Below, piece after piece: positions 42,377 to 50,441 of a stretch of 64,000 nt of DNA. The number at the start of each line of letters is the position of its first letter. Within the stretch, counting starts at the first letter, position 1. The notes under the pieces are model-generated. The model searched no databases, was not told the DNA's origin, and saw only the letters and a program-made list of their open reading frames with translations. The position numbers were made by a program, and so were the translations under genes. Source of the stretch: Rhizobium chutanense (GTDB taxonomy: Bacteria; Pseudomonadota; Alphaproteobacteria; Rhizobiales; Rhizobiaceae); assembly GCF_002531935.1 (NCBI RefSeq), contig NZ_NWSV01000015.1:62001-126000 (forward strand), read 5' to 3'.

Positions 42377-43819
42377 TCACCCCTTTACCGTCACCAGCGG
42401 CGTGATCTTCGCAACCTTCGTGACCATGCCCGCGTCGACCATGGGCTCGGCGACGCTGTCGATGGGTTTATAGGCCGCCGGTGCTTCCTCCTTGAGGCGC
42501 GCATGGATCTCGGCCAGGATATCCTGCCGGCCTTGCAATGAGGGACTTTGCGGATCGACTGGGCCGATGACGCGCAGGGCATTGGCGATATCCCTTTGCG
42601 AGCGTGCCTCCTGCCGCGAGAGCTTACGCCCCGCCCCGTGCGCGGCCGACTCCAGAAAGTCGGTCGATCCGCATCCGGCGAGCAGCCATGTGCCGTCACC
42701 CATCGATCCGGGCAGGATGACCGGTTCGCCGAACCATTCGTAGGGGCTGGCAGCCAGAGTTCCGACACCTCTCGCCGGACAGGCGCCTTTTCTGTGGCGA
42801 ACGACGTTTCCGCTCTCCCAAACCGTGTTGTGCGGAGCGTCATAGACGAGATGATGTTCGACCTCCTGTCCGAGTGCTCTTGCGACAGCCTCGATCGCCG
42901 CCAGCCCGATAAAGAAACGGTTGGCAAATGCCGCATTCACCGCATTCGCATGACCGTTCATGTATCTCTTATAGAGATCCGGTTGGGTTTCCCTGGAGAG
43001 CACCCGCCAATCCTCACCCGGTTTGCAATCGGACTTCAGCCTGTCTCCGGTTACCGTGCCCACCCGCTGTCCGAAGTCGAGGGAACCCGAGTGGACGACA
43101 AGGACGACGGAGCCCGGCTTCAGGCCCGCGGCTCTCGCGAAGGTGCCATCTGCGATGTGATCGATAAAGCCGAGTTCGACGAAATGATTTCCGCCACCGA
43201 TCGTACCGAGGATCGCGTCGCGACGGTGGGCGTCGTCGATCCCCGCGTAATCTGCAAAATCGGCGTCGACGTTTTCACAGGCGAAAACGCCATTGTCCGA
43301 ATGACGTTCGAGATCGGCCCATGCCCGTGAAAGATCCAGTTTGGAAAGCAGGCCAATGCTCTTCTGCTGTAGACTGCCAAGGAGACCAGGCAGCCCCTCG
43401 CGCAGAATCGCATGCCGGTCCATTCCTGTCAGCGCAATGTCACGGCCGCCCTGGAAGAAAATATGGCGAAGATGACGGTCGAGCAGCGGCGTCGCCAACT
43501 GCTCTGCGGCGACATTGTCGAGAACGACCATGCGCATCCCGCAGCCGATGTCAGACCCGATCATGTGCGGAAGCACTGCGCCTTCCACATCCGCCACGAC
43601 GCCGACGGGAACGGGTTTGCCGGGGTGAAAGTCGGGAGTCGTAACGACAGCCCGAAGCAACGCGTTCTTCTCGGCCATTGCCTCCGGCGTCGGCAAAGCG
43701 CGAGCCAGATCCGTAAGTGAATGCGTAAAACTTTGTTCCGGCTCGTCGCGTGCTACGACTGACCTGATGACATGCCCAGCAATGTCGCTGGTACGACCGA
43801 TAGATGATGGCGCGTTCAT
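42377..43819 (-). CDS. rtcB: RtcB-family RNA ligase
   Basis: A 480-residue protein with the Mn/GTP site of RtcB: MIGSDIGCGMRMVVLD, GTIGGGNHFVELGF, VLVVHSGSLDFGQRVG, LVYDAPHNTVWESG and the guanylylation histidine region AAHGAGRKLSRQEARSQ. The family joins 2',3'-cyclic-phosphate and 5'-OH RNA ends in repair or tRNA maturation. It stands alone here; neither RtcA nor RtcR is adjacent, and no archease gene is present. It converges on the NAD-kinase-like gene. Confidence 0.88.
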   Translation of the reverse strand: MNAPSSIGRTSDIAGHVIRSVVARDEPEQSFTHSLTDLARALPTPEAMAEKNALLRAVVTTPDFHPGKPVPVGVVADVEGAVLPHMIGSDIGCGMRMVVLDNVAAEQLATPLLDRHLRHIFFQGGRDIALTGMDRHAILREGLPGLLGSLQQKSIGLLSKLDLSRAWADLERHSDNGVFACENVDADFADYAGIDDAHRRDAILGTIGGGNHFVELGFIDHIADGTFARAAGLKPGSVVLVVHSGSLDFGQRVGTVTGDRLKSDCKPGEDWRVLSRETQPDLYKRYMNGHANAVNAAFANRFFIGLAAIEAVARALGQEVEHHLVYDAPHNTVWESGNVVRHRKGACPARGVGTLAASPYEWFGEPVILPGSMGDGTWLLAGCGSTDFLESAAHGAGRKLSRQEARSQRDIANALRVIGPVDPQSPSLQGRQDILAEIHARLKEEAPAAYKPIDSVAEPMVDAGMVTKVAKITPLVTVKG

Positions 43820-44064
43820 GTTGTTCTCCGTGGGTGCCTGGGTTCAGCAGCCGCGGCAATACGGAGTGCCCGTGCGTATGACATGGAGCAGCGGAGAATT
43901 CAATGCCGTAGCGCGACATCGTGGCGGGTAGGTCGGCGCCCGCCAATTCGGGATTGATGGTGTCCGGCGGGCTTGACGCTGCCTTATCCCGGCCGGCGCA
44001 ATAGCGGCTTGTCATCCCCGAATCTCGCCGATAGGTTGTCAATTGACCAAGGGGTAGCCACGAC
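43820..44064. other. Divergent intergenic region, rtcB / GNAT
   Basis: About 245 bases with no supportable gene. It contains the palindrome GTCAATTGAC at 44038-44047, close to the acetyltransferase start. ORFs here on both strands are frame shadows. Confidence 0.45.
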
Positions 44065-44574
44065 ATGCATATTCGAAAAGCCGTCTCCTCCGACGCCGAG
44101 GAATTGAGCGCTCTCTTGAACGAGATCATCCGAGCCGGCGGCACGACCGCTCTCGAGACCCCGCTTTCGGCCGCCGAATTCGCCGATTGGTTTATCGACG
44201 GCGAGTTTGCGCTTGTCTGCCATGTTGCCGAGCACGGCCGGTCGCTGGTCGGCTTTCAATCGCTGAGCCTATACGGCGATCCGCCCAAAGGCGTCGCCGA
44301 CATTGCGACTTTTGCTCGCATGCACCCGAAGACGGCGGGCGTCGGCAGCGCGCTTTTTCCCGCGACAAGGGCGGCGGCGAAAGAGCTCGGGCTCGAATTC
44401 ATCAATGCGACCATCCGCGCCGACAATGTCAGCGGACTTGGCTATTACGCCAAGATGGGCTTCGAGACCTATGACAGGCTGCTCCAGGTTCCGCTGCAGG
44501 ATGGAACGCCGGTCGACCGGATCAAGAAACGTTTCAGCTTGGGCGGCGGGCATCATACGGTGCCTCACGCCTGA
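44065..44574 (+). CDS. GNAT family N-acetyltransferase (phosphinothricin-acetyltransferase-like)
   Basis: A 169-residue acetyl-CoA-dependent transferase. HIRKAVSSDAEELSALLNEI, IATFARMHPKTAGVGSALF (motif A, here without the usual R/Q-x2-G-x-G/A in canonical form) and INATIRADNVSGLGYYAKMG with FETYDRLLQVPLQDG match the phosphinothricin-type GNAT layout. The acceptor is unknown. It is a single-gene unit between rtcB and a stretch without genes. Confidence 0.82.
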   Translation: MHIRKAVSSDAEELSALLNEIIRAGGTTALETPLSAAEFADWFIDGEFALVCHVAEHGRSLVGFQSLSLYGDPPKGVADIATFARMHPKTAGVGSALFPATRAAAKELGLEFINATIRADNVSGLGYYAKMGFETYDRLLQVPLQDGTPVDRIKKRFSLGGGHHTVPHA

Positions 44575-44853
44575 GGCGGCGGCGTTATAGGACGATGTCG
44601 ACGCGGTGGGCCGGCGCGGCCTGCTCGCAGGCCAGTGATGTCAGGCGACGTAAGTAGGGAAAAATAGGCGGCAGCACAAATTCGACCCGTCCAGCGAAGG
44701 AATGGTCAACTCACAAAGGTCGACCGTCGTCGCAGGGGAATAGCGATCCTTACCTAGAGTTTTATGATCGGCCTTCTGTGTGCCATTTTTCAGAGCAAGA
44801 GACGCTAGATCAAGACGACGTGATCGAAGGCTCTAAGTGGTTCTGGAGATGGC
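44575..44853. other. Gene-free stretch
   Basis: About 280 bases between the acetyltransferase and the YiiX-type gene. A short GGCCTGC / GCAGGCC hairpin with a 2-base loop lies at 44618-44633, and the end holds the GGAG ribosome site of the next gene. I see no ORF worth calling. Confidence 0.45.
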
Positions 44854-45519
44854 ATGAAGAAGTTGATGGTCATAGCGGCGCTGTTTGGTTGTCTTATCGT
44901 TGGAACGGTCTTCGCCACGGCAGGCGGCGATTATCCACCGCTCAAAGATGGCGATCTGATTTTTCAAACATCGACCAGCAGCCAATCGAGCGCCATTATT
45001 TTTGCCACCGGCTCCGCCTTTTCGCATATGGGCATCATCAAGAACGACAACGGTGCAATCACGGTCGTAGAGGCCGCAGCAAAGGTTAAGGAAACGCCGT
45101 TGAAAGAATGGGTCAATCGCGGCTTATTGAGGCGGGTAGCGATTTATCGCGATCCACGCCTTACGCCTGAAAAAGCGCGGCAGCTCTTATCCTATTCGCG
45201 CACGCTTTACGGCAAACCCTACGATCTCTTTTTCTCCTTCAACAACGATGCAATTTACTGCAGCGAGCTGCCCTATCTCGCTTACAAGGCTGTGGGCCTC
45301 GATATCGGTCAGACGCAGAAAATATCGGCGCTAAATATCGACAACATGACCGTCAGGAAGCTCATTCAGTCGCGATGGCAGCGCGACAGCGAGTGCACTG
45401 AGCGCGGTTACGACTTCGATCAATGCTCTCAATACATCCTCAACCAGAGTCTGGTGACTCCGGTTAGCATCGCCAACGATCCAAATCTTAATATGATTTA
45501 TTCGAATTATTCGCTGTGA
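44854..45519 (+). CDS. YiiX/YaeF-type permuted papain-fold protein, exported
   Basis: A 221-residue protein with signal peptide MKKLMVIAALFGCLIVGTVF (cut near ATA-GGD). The NlpC/P60-like permuted fold is shown by LKDGDLIFQTSTSSQSSAII, the catalytic His in AFSHMGIIKNDNG and the catalytic Cys in AIYCSELPYLAYKAVG. Family members are lipid- or peptidoglycan-directed hydrolases or amidases of unknown substrate. It is monocistronic. Its base composition (more A+T, AAA/GAT-rich) differs mildly from its neighbours, which may mean recent transfer. Confidence 0.8.
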   Translation: MKKLMVIAALFGCLIVGTVFATAGGDYPPLKDGDLIFQTSTSSQSSAIIFATGSAFSHMGIIKNDNGAITVVEAAAKVKETPLKEWVNRGLLRRVAIYRDPRLTPEKARQLLSYSRTLYGKPYDLFFSFNNDAIYCSELPYLAYKAVGLDIGQTQKISALNIDNMTVRKLIQSRWQRDSECTERGYDFDQCSQYILNQSLVTPVSIANDPNLNMIYSNYSL

Positions 45520-45815
45520 CGGCTGTATCCACGACGCGGTTGCCCGTCAAAGCGACCCTGCCCCCAAATCAGCCCCTTTTACTCAGTCGACGGGTTCGAA
45601 TTCTAAAGCCTCCGCTATATTAAGCGTATGACGTCGCAGCGTAGTTTTCTACAATGGAAGCAAAATCATATTTAACTTCCGTCACGAATAGCCCGGTGTT
45701 TGCGGCTGCTGTCCACGCTATCGATGATGATCTGGCATCGATGGATCGATCTGCAGGCACGGACGCGCAAGAAACGGAACGGATCAATGCCCAAAGCCAT
45801 ATCAGGAGATTGGTC

Positions 45816-46709
45816 ATGCCGACTGCGATGTTCACCGCCGAAGAACTTGCGTTGATCCGCCGTGCTTACGCTCACCAGGTGGTGGCAACCGCGGCAACGG
45901 CGAGCCCGCGGATCGAAGCGGCCTTTGCGGTCGTCCCCCGCGAAAAATTCCTCGGCGCGCCACCATGGCAGATCGCCAACCTCGGCGGCGGCTATCGCCC
46001 TCTGCTCTCCTCCGATCCGGTGCTGGCCTACCAGGATGCGCTGTTCGCCCTGCAGCCCGACAGGGGGGTCAACAATGGCAGTCCGTCGCTGCATGCCCGT
46101 CTGCTGACGGAACTGGACGTGCAGATCGGCGATCGTGTCGCCCATATCGGTGCCGGCACCGGTTACTACAGCGCCATTCTCGCGGAGTTGGTCGGCGCCA
46201 CCGGTCATGTCCATGCCGTCGAGATGGATCCCAATCTGGCCGGCCAGGCTCAAGCGGCGCTTGTCGATCGGGCCAATGTCAGCGTCATCGCCGCCGACGG
46301 CAATCAATGGCCGCAACAGGAGGTGGATGCGATCTACGTCAACTTCGGCGTCGGGCGTCCCGCCGCGCCCTGGATCGAACGGCTGCGGCCCGGAGGTCGC
46401 CTGGTATTGCCGCTCGGCGTGCCGCGCCAGGGCCGTCCAGCACCTGGCGGCCGTCATGCGGCCCATGGTGCCGCACTTCGTATCGAGCGCGGCGCGACCG
46501 GATTTGCGGCGCGCTGGATCGGCAATGCGTATTTCGTCTGCGCCGAAGGTGGATTGACGACCGACGAGAACGAGGTGGACAAGCTGACGGCCGCGTTCAA
46601 GCGCGGCGGCATCGAGTTCATCAAAAGCCTGCTCTGGAAGACGGAGCCGCCGATCGGACGCTGCTGGTATGTCGGCGACCAATGGGCGCTCTGCTATGAC
46701 GGCGCCTGA
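45816..46709 (+). CDS. Protein-L-isoaspartate O-methyltransferase family protein
   Basis: A 297-residue SAM-dependent methyltransferase. VVPREKFLGAPPWQIA and the SAM loop VAHIGAGTGYYSAILAELVG, followed by VHAVEMDPNLAGQAQAAL and RLRPGGRLVLPLG, match PCMT proteins, but the housekeeping enzyme is nearer 215 residues. The start at 45816 has AGGAGA seven bases upstream; the frame is open from 45654, so a 351-residue form is possible. The catalytic GQ-TIS/A substrate loop of true PCMT is not evident, so the substrate may differ. Confidence 0.75.
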   Translation: MPTAMFTAEELALIRRAYAHQVVATAATASPRIEAAFAVVPREKFLGAPPWQIANLGGGYRPLLSSDPVLAYQDALFALQPDRGVNNGSPSLHARLLTELDVQIGDRVAHIGAGTGYYSAILAELVGATGHVHAVEMDPNLAGQAQAALVDRANVSVIAADGNQWPQQEVDAIYVNFGVGRPAAPWIERLRPGGRLVLPLGVPRQGRPAPGGRHAAHGAALRIERGATGFAARWIGNAYFVCAEGGLTTDENEVDKLTAAFKRGGIEFIKSLLWKTEPPIGRCWYVGDQWALCYDGA

Positions 46710-47103
46710 GCATTCACAGCCGACGGGCTGACGGCGGCGCAGATTGGCGATGCGGGTAATTTGTCGGATCGCCGGCTGTCCGGTCATTTCATGTGAAGGC
46801 CTGGTCGACAGGAATGGAGAAACTGGGCCGCGCCTGTTTCGCGATGACGGCGGCTCGCAGAATAAGGAAAGCCCGGCGCGGGAGAGCGGCGCCGGGCTTC
46901 GAGAGTGACCGACAGCCTGGGAGGAGGGATGCTGTCCGTCGGACCGAGGAGCTCGGAGGGGGGTAAGCGCCTCGGACCGCCATGAGGTAGTGCCGCATTG
47001 CGGCAAATTCAAGCTTGGTGGTTGGGCGGCGTGACGGGCGACGCTTGCGGAAGGTGGAATTGGGCGCGCCGCTGATTATGGTGCGGGCCGGATTCGGCGT
47101 GGC

Positions 47104-47119
47104 GTTGTCCGCGGACAAC
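47104..47119. repeat. Palindrome TTGTCCGCGGACAA, copy 1
   Basis: A perfect palindrome, here extended to 16 bp (GTTGTCCGCGGACAAC). It is followed, as in copy 2, by CCTCTTGTGCG and then a palindromic unit. Confidence 0.8.
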
Positions 47120-47170
47120 TGACGCTGGGCGGCCGCCCAATCTGGGTGTGTTCGGCCTCTTGTGCGTCTG

Positions 47171-47220
47171 CCTCGTCCTTCGAGGCCCCTGCGGGGCGCC
47201 TCAGGATGAGGCTCTCTTGA
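47171..47220. repeat. Palindromic unit, copy 1
   Basis: About 50 bp; CCTCGTCCTTCGAGG pairs with CCTCAGGATGAGG around a GCCCC/GGGGC inner stem, ending GCTCTCTTGA. This is the reference copy for the family. Confidence 0.8.
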
Positions 47221-47504
47221 GGGCTGGTTCCGGCGTCTGTGATTGAGCCATAATCTGCAGCGCTCCTCATCCTGAGGTGCCCCGACGATGTATGCAAGGA
47301 GCAGCCTTGCGGCGTGTCCTTCGAGGCTCCGGCCTTTGGCCTCCACGCCTCAGCAAGGATGAGGGAGGTTGGGGGTGCCGCGGCTTGGCTTTCGTCTCGC
47401 CCGGCAGATTGCCGATACCGGCCCCTCATCCGCCTGCCGGCACCTCCCCGTAACCGGGGCGAGGGGGCCATGCCACGACCTCTCCGTTCCCCCTCCACTT
47501 TTGC

Positions 47505-47654
47505 GAAAGACCCCTCCCCAACCCCTCCCCACAAGGGGGAGGGACTAACCCGGAGCGTCCGCCTCGTTCCACTCGAAACGTCGAAGACATGGAAAACGGG
47601 TGCGGCAGGTTAAGCCCCTCCCCCTTGTGGGGAGGGGTTGGGGAGGGGTCTTTC
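47505..47654. repeat. Long inverted repeat, arms 47505-47550 and 47608-47654
   Basis: The 46/47-bp arms are nearly perfect reverse complements (CCCCTCCCCAACCCCTCCCC in the left arm) separated by 57 bases. Each arm also folds on itself at CCCTCCCC-acaa-GGGGGAGGG. This resembles the common rhizobial C-rich intergenic palindrome. Confidence 0.8.
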
Positions 47655-47803
47655 TTGGTGCGCAAACCGAACAGAGATGGTCCTCCGCCCTCCGCCTGCG
47701 CATGCTCGCAAAAAGCAAAACAGTTGCTGAGGTGCGCAGGCCGCAGCCACCAAGGACGCGCCGCAGCGCTGCTCCCTGCATTCGTTCGGTGTGGGTGCAC
47801 TTG

Positions 47804-47852
47804 CCTCGTCCTTCGAGGCTCTGCGGGGCACCGCAGGATGAGGCTCTCTTGA
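47804..47852. repeat. Palindromic unit, copy 2
   Basis: Matches copy 1 with a few substitutions (GGCTCTGCGGGGCACCG) and the same GCTCTCTTGA end and downstream tail. Confidence 0.75.
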
Positions 47853-48138
47853 GGGATGGTCTCGGCCTCTGTGGCAAGGCCATAATCTGCAGCGCTGCGC
47901 ATTGAGGCGTAGGTTCCGGATGCTCCTATCGAGGGGCGGTCTTCTCCAAGGCTTCTTGTTGAAGGCGGCATTCTCCAGCGCTCCTCGTCCTGAGGGGTGT
48001 AGGCCGAAGGCCGGAGCCTCGAAGGACGTGCTCCAGCGTTGCTCCTTGCATTAATTGGGCGTGGGTACACCTTCCTCGGCCTCTTGCGGGGCATTCAAAA
48101 TGAGACTCTCTCTCTGGGAGTGGCAGGGGCTTCGCCAG

Positions 48139-48152
48139 TTGTCCGCGGACAA
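48139..48152. repeat. Palindrome TTGTCCGCGGACAA, copy 2
   Basis: A perfect 14-bp palindrome 1,034 bases from copy 1, with the same downstream CCTCTTGTGCG. Confidence 0.8.
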
Positions 48153-48179
48153 TCGGATGATCAACCTCTTGTGCGCCCG

Positions 48180-48229
48180 CCTCGCCCTTCGAGGCCCCTG
48201 CGGGGCGCCTCAGGATGAGGCTCTCTTGG
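48180..48229. repeat. Palindromic unit, copy 3
   Basis: Nearly identical to copy 1 (CCTCGCCC in place of CCTCGTCC); followed by the CTGCAGCGCTGCGCA tail. Confidence 0.8.
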
Positions 48230-48389
48230 ACGCGGGCACCGGCCTCTGCGGCCGAGTCATGATCTGCAGCGCTGCGCATCGATGTGCAGATTCCCAATCC
48301 TCTGTGGGTGCTGCACTCTCCGAGGTTCCCCCGTTGCGGGCGACATTCTCCAGCGCTGCTCCTACATTCATTCGGAGAGGGCGTGCCTG

Positions 48390-48439
48390 CCTCGTTCTTC
48401 GAGGCCCCTGCGGGGCACCTCAGGATGAGGCTCTCTTGG
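48390..48439. repeat. Palindromic unit, copy 4
   Basis: Nearly identical to copy 1 (CCTCGTTC); followed by the same tail. Confidence 0.8.
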
Positions 48440-48657
48440 GGGCTGGCGCCGGCCTCTGTGGCCGGGCCGCAGTCTGCAGCGCTGCGCAGGGAGGCGCCGA
48501 TTCCTGATCCTCCGTTGGAGCGGCGCCCACCGAAGTTCCTTATTGGGGGCGGCATTCTCCAAGGCTCCTCATCCTGAGGTGCGTAGGCCGAAGGCCGGAG
48601 CCTCGAAGGACGCGCTCCGGCGTTGCTTCTTGCATTCATCGACGAGGGCGCGCCCGT

Positions 48658-48706
48658 CTCGTCCTTCGAGGCCCCGGCGGGGCGCTTCAGGATGAAGGCT
48701 CTCTTG
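48658..48706. repeat. Palindromic unit, copy 5
   Basis: A more diverged copy (GGCCCCGGCGGGGCGCTTC) with the same GCTCTCTTG end. Confidence 0.75.
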
Positions 48707-48754
48707 GGGTGTGCGGCATTGCTTCGCCCCTGTTGGCGGGTCGGGGCCGGTCGG

Positions 48755-48768
48755 TTGTCCGCGGACAA
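48755..48768. repeat. Palindrome TTGTCCGCGGACAA, copy 3
   Basis: A perfect 14-bp palindrome; like copy 2 it is followed by TCGGA. Confidence 0.8.
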
Positions 48769-49274
48769 TCGGACCATTGGAGGGTCGGGCGGCGGTGCTC
48801 GGCGATCAATATTTGGCGGGGATAAACAGAGCCGCCATTGCCGGCCGTTGCCGCCGGCGCTATTGTTGAAGGCGGCGGCGTTTGGTTCGCTTGTCGTGCT
48901 TTCGATGCCTGACGCCGGTTTCTGGCGGGCGCGAAAGTCGGATGGGCCGGTCGTTTTCGGCGTCAGAAAGGCGACCGAGCCGCCATTTTGCGGTTCCGGA
49001 GCCGTCACTTCGCGGCAGCGCCGACGGGTGTCGAAATTTCCCTCATGCGGCAGTAACGAAACTAAACTGCGAATTCTGTTCCGTATTGCGTGGGAAGATC
49101 AATAAAATCAGAGGATTGCCATCTGCGGCGCTCTTGGCTTTCCGCGGCGCTGTTGGCTGCAATCGCCCTTCCCTGCGCTCGAAAGCATACGAGAAAGCAA
49201 CGGCTTGCATCCTTCTGCGGCACGCCGCGTTATCCACCAGCAAATCAGAGGATGGCAAATCAGAGGATAGGGTA

Positions 49275-50354
49275 ATGGCAGATGTGCTCCGGCTCAAGAG
49301 GTTCTCCATCGCCGCCGCGATGATGGCCGCAGCGGTCGGGGCATATGTGCTGATGCAGGCAAGGCAGGCCGGTTCGCCGGCGTTGTCGGCGGAGAGCGGC
49401 AGCGCGGAGGACGGTCATGGGCGCAACGCGGCGGTGCCCGAGGCGATCCCCTACCGCGGCCTTCGCGATGTGTTCTGGCGCCTTTACCATGAAGTGCTGG
49501 ACGACCGGGTCACGCTGATTGCCGCGGGCGTGACCTTTTATCTGCTGCTGGCGCTGTTTCCGGCCATGGCCGCCTTAGTCGCCCTCTATGGGCTGATTGC
49601 CGATCCGGTCACCATATCCGAACACCTTCGCGAACTGGCGGTGCTCATGCCGCCCGGAGCCTTCGATCTGCTGGCCGACCAGATCAAGGAACTTGTCAAT
49701 CGGCGCAACAGCACGCTCGGCATCACTTTCTTCGTCGGTCTCGGCATTGCGCTGTGGAGCACCCATAGCGGCACGCTGGCGATCTTCGACGCGATGAACG
49801 TCGCCTATGAAGAGACCGAGAAGCGGGGATTGGTCCGGCTCAACCTGACCGCCCTCTGTTTCACACTGTGCGCCGTGCTGTTGACGATTGTCATGGTGGT
49901 GCTCGTCGGGGTGATGCCGGTGGTGCTTTCCTATCTCTGGCTCGATCAATTCAAGGAGCACATGGCGCTTCTCCTGCGCTGGCCGCTGCTTCTGCTCGTC
50001 GTCGCGGTGGCGGTGACGTCGGTCTATCGCTTCGGTCCCAGCCGGGCGCCTGCCAAGTTTCGGTGGATGACCTGGGGCGCGGTTCTGACGACGGTCGCAT
50101 GGGCCGCCATGTCCCTCGGCTTCTCCTTCTACCTCGATCATTTCGCCAATTACAACGCGACCTACGGCACGCTCGGGGCACTGATCGGCTTCCTCGTCTG
50201 GATCTGGCTTTCCGTCGTCATTCTCATCATCGGCGCGGAACTCAACGCCGAACTGGAACATCAGACCGCCAAGGATACGACGACGGGACCGCCGCTGCCG
50301 ATGGGCGCGCGCGGCGCCTATATTGCCGACACTCTGGGCGAGACCGTCAGCTGA
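49275..50354 (+). CDS. YihY/BrkB-family inner-membrane protein
   Basis: A 359-residue protein with an N-terminal anchor (FSIAAAMMAAAVGAYVLM), a linker, and the six-helix YihY core: LYHEVLDDRVTLIAAGVTFY, TFFVGLGIALWSTHSG, AMNVAYEETEKRGLVRLNLT, and the end LSVVILIIGAELNAELEHQT. The function of the family is unsettled (membrane integrity or transport). The ATG follows a 15-bp tandem duplication (49240-49254, 49255-49269) that doubles an AGAGGA ribosome-site sequence. The longer frame from 48882 runs through repeat DNA and is rejected. Confidence 0.87.
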   Translation: MADVLRLKRFSIAAAMMAAAVGAYVLMQARQAGSPALSAESGSAEDGHGRNAAVPEAIPYRGLRDVFWRLYHEVLDDRVTLIAAGVTFYLLLALFPAMAALVALYGLIADPVTISEHLRELAVLMPPGAFDLLADQIKELVNRRNSTLGITFFVGLGIALWSTHSGTLAIFDAMNVAYEETEKRGLVRLNLTALCFTLCAVLLTIVMVVLVGVMPVVLSYLWLDQFKEHMALLLRWPLLLLVVAVAVTSVYRFGPSRAPAKFRWMTWGAVLTTVAWAAMSLGFSFYLDHFANYNATYGTLGALIGFLVWIWLSVVILIIGAELNAELEHQTAKDTTTGPPLPMGARGAYIADTLGETVS

Positions 50355-50441
50355 CCGTTAACGAGCGGCATCGATCATCGCTCCGCCAGCGCGATTTTGA
50401 TGTTACGTTGTCCTTGGGCAATCCCGACAGAGGAGACGATC

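Larger units (their letters stand above)
46710..49274. repeat. Mosaic of palindromic repeats, no supportable genes
   Basis: About 2.5 kb without a convincing gene. It holds five copies of a ~50-bp palindromic unit (core CCTTCGAGGCCCCTGCGGGG), several inverted relatives (around 47263, 47980 and 48564), three copies of TTGTCCGCGGACAA and one long inverted pair (47505-47550 / 47608-47654). The units are followed by a shared tail ending CTGCAGCGCTGCGCA and a block ending near TGCATT, giving a degenerate tandem with anchors at about 47779, 48049, 48366 and 48633. Long open frames here are products of the repeats. Confidence 0.85.

Noticed and set aside
43551..44144. Minus-strand frame of 197 codons spanning the rtcB/GNAT gap
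   Set aside because: It overlaps the rtcB start and the GNAT gene in other frames, and the sequence shows no family character.
46900..48900. Possible CRISPR array
   Set aside because: The repeats are irregularly spaced, palindromic, in both orientations and themselves about 50 bp with variable tails. There are no equal-length unique spacers and no cas genes nearby.
47926..49008. Minus-strand open frame of 360 codons in the repeat mosaic, and a related 222-codon frame at 47426-48094
   Set aside because: Both consist of repeated peptide blocks (such as SLILRRPAGASKDE) that are simply translations of the palindromic DNA repeats. No fold, ribosome site or conserved domain is visible.
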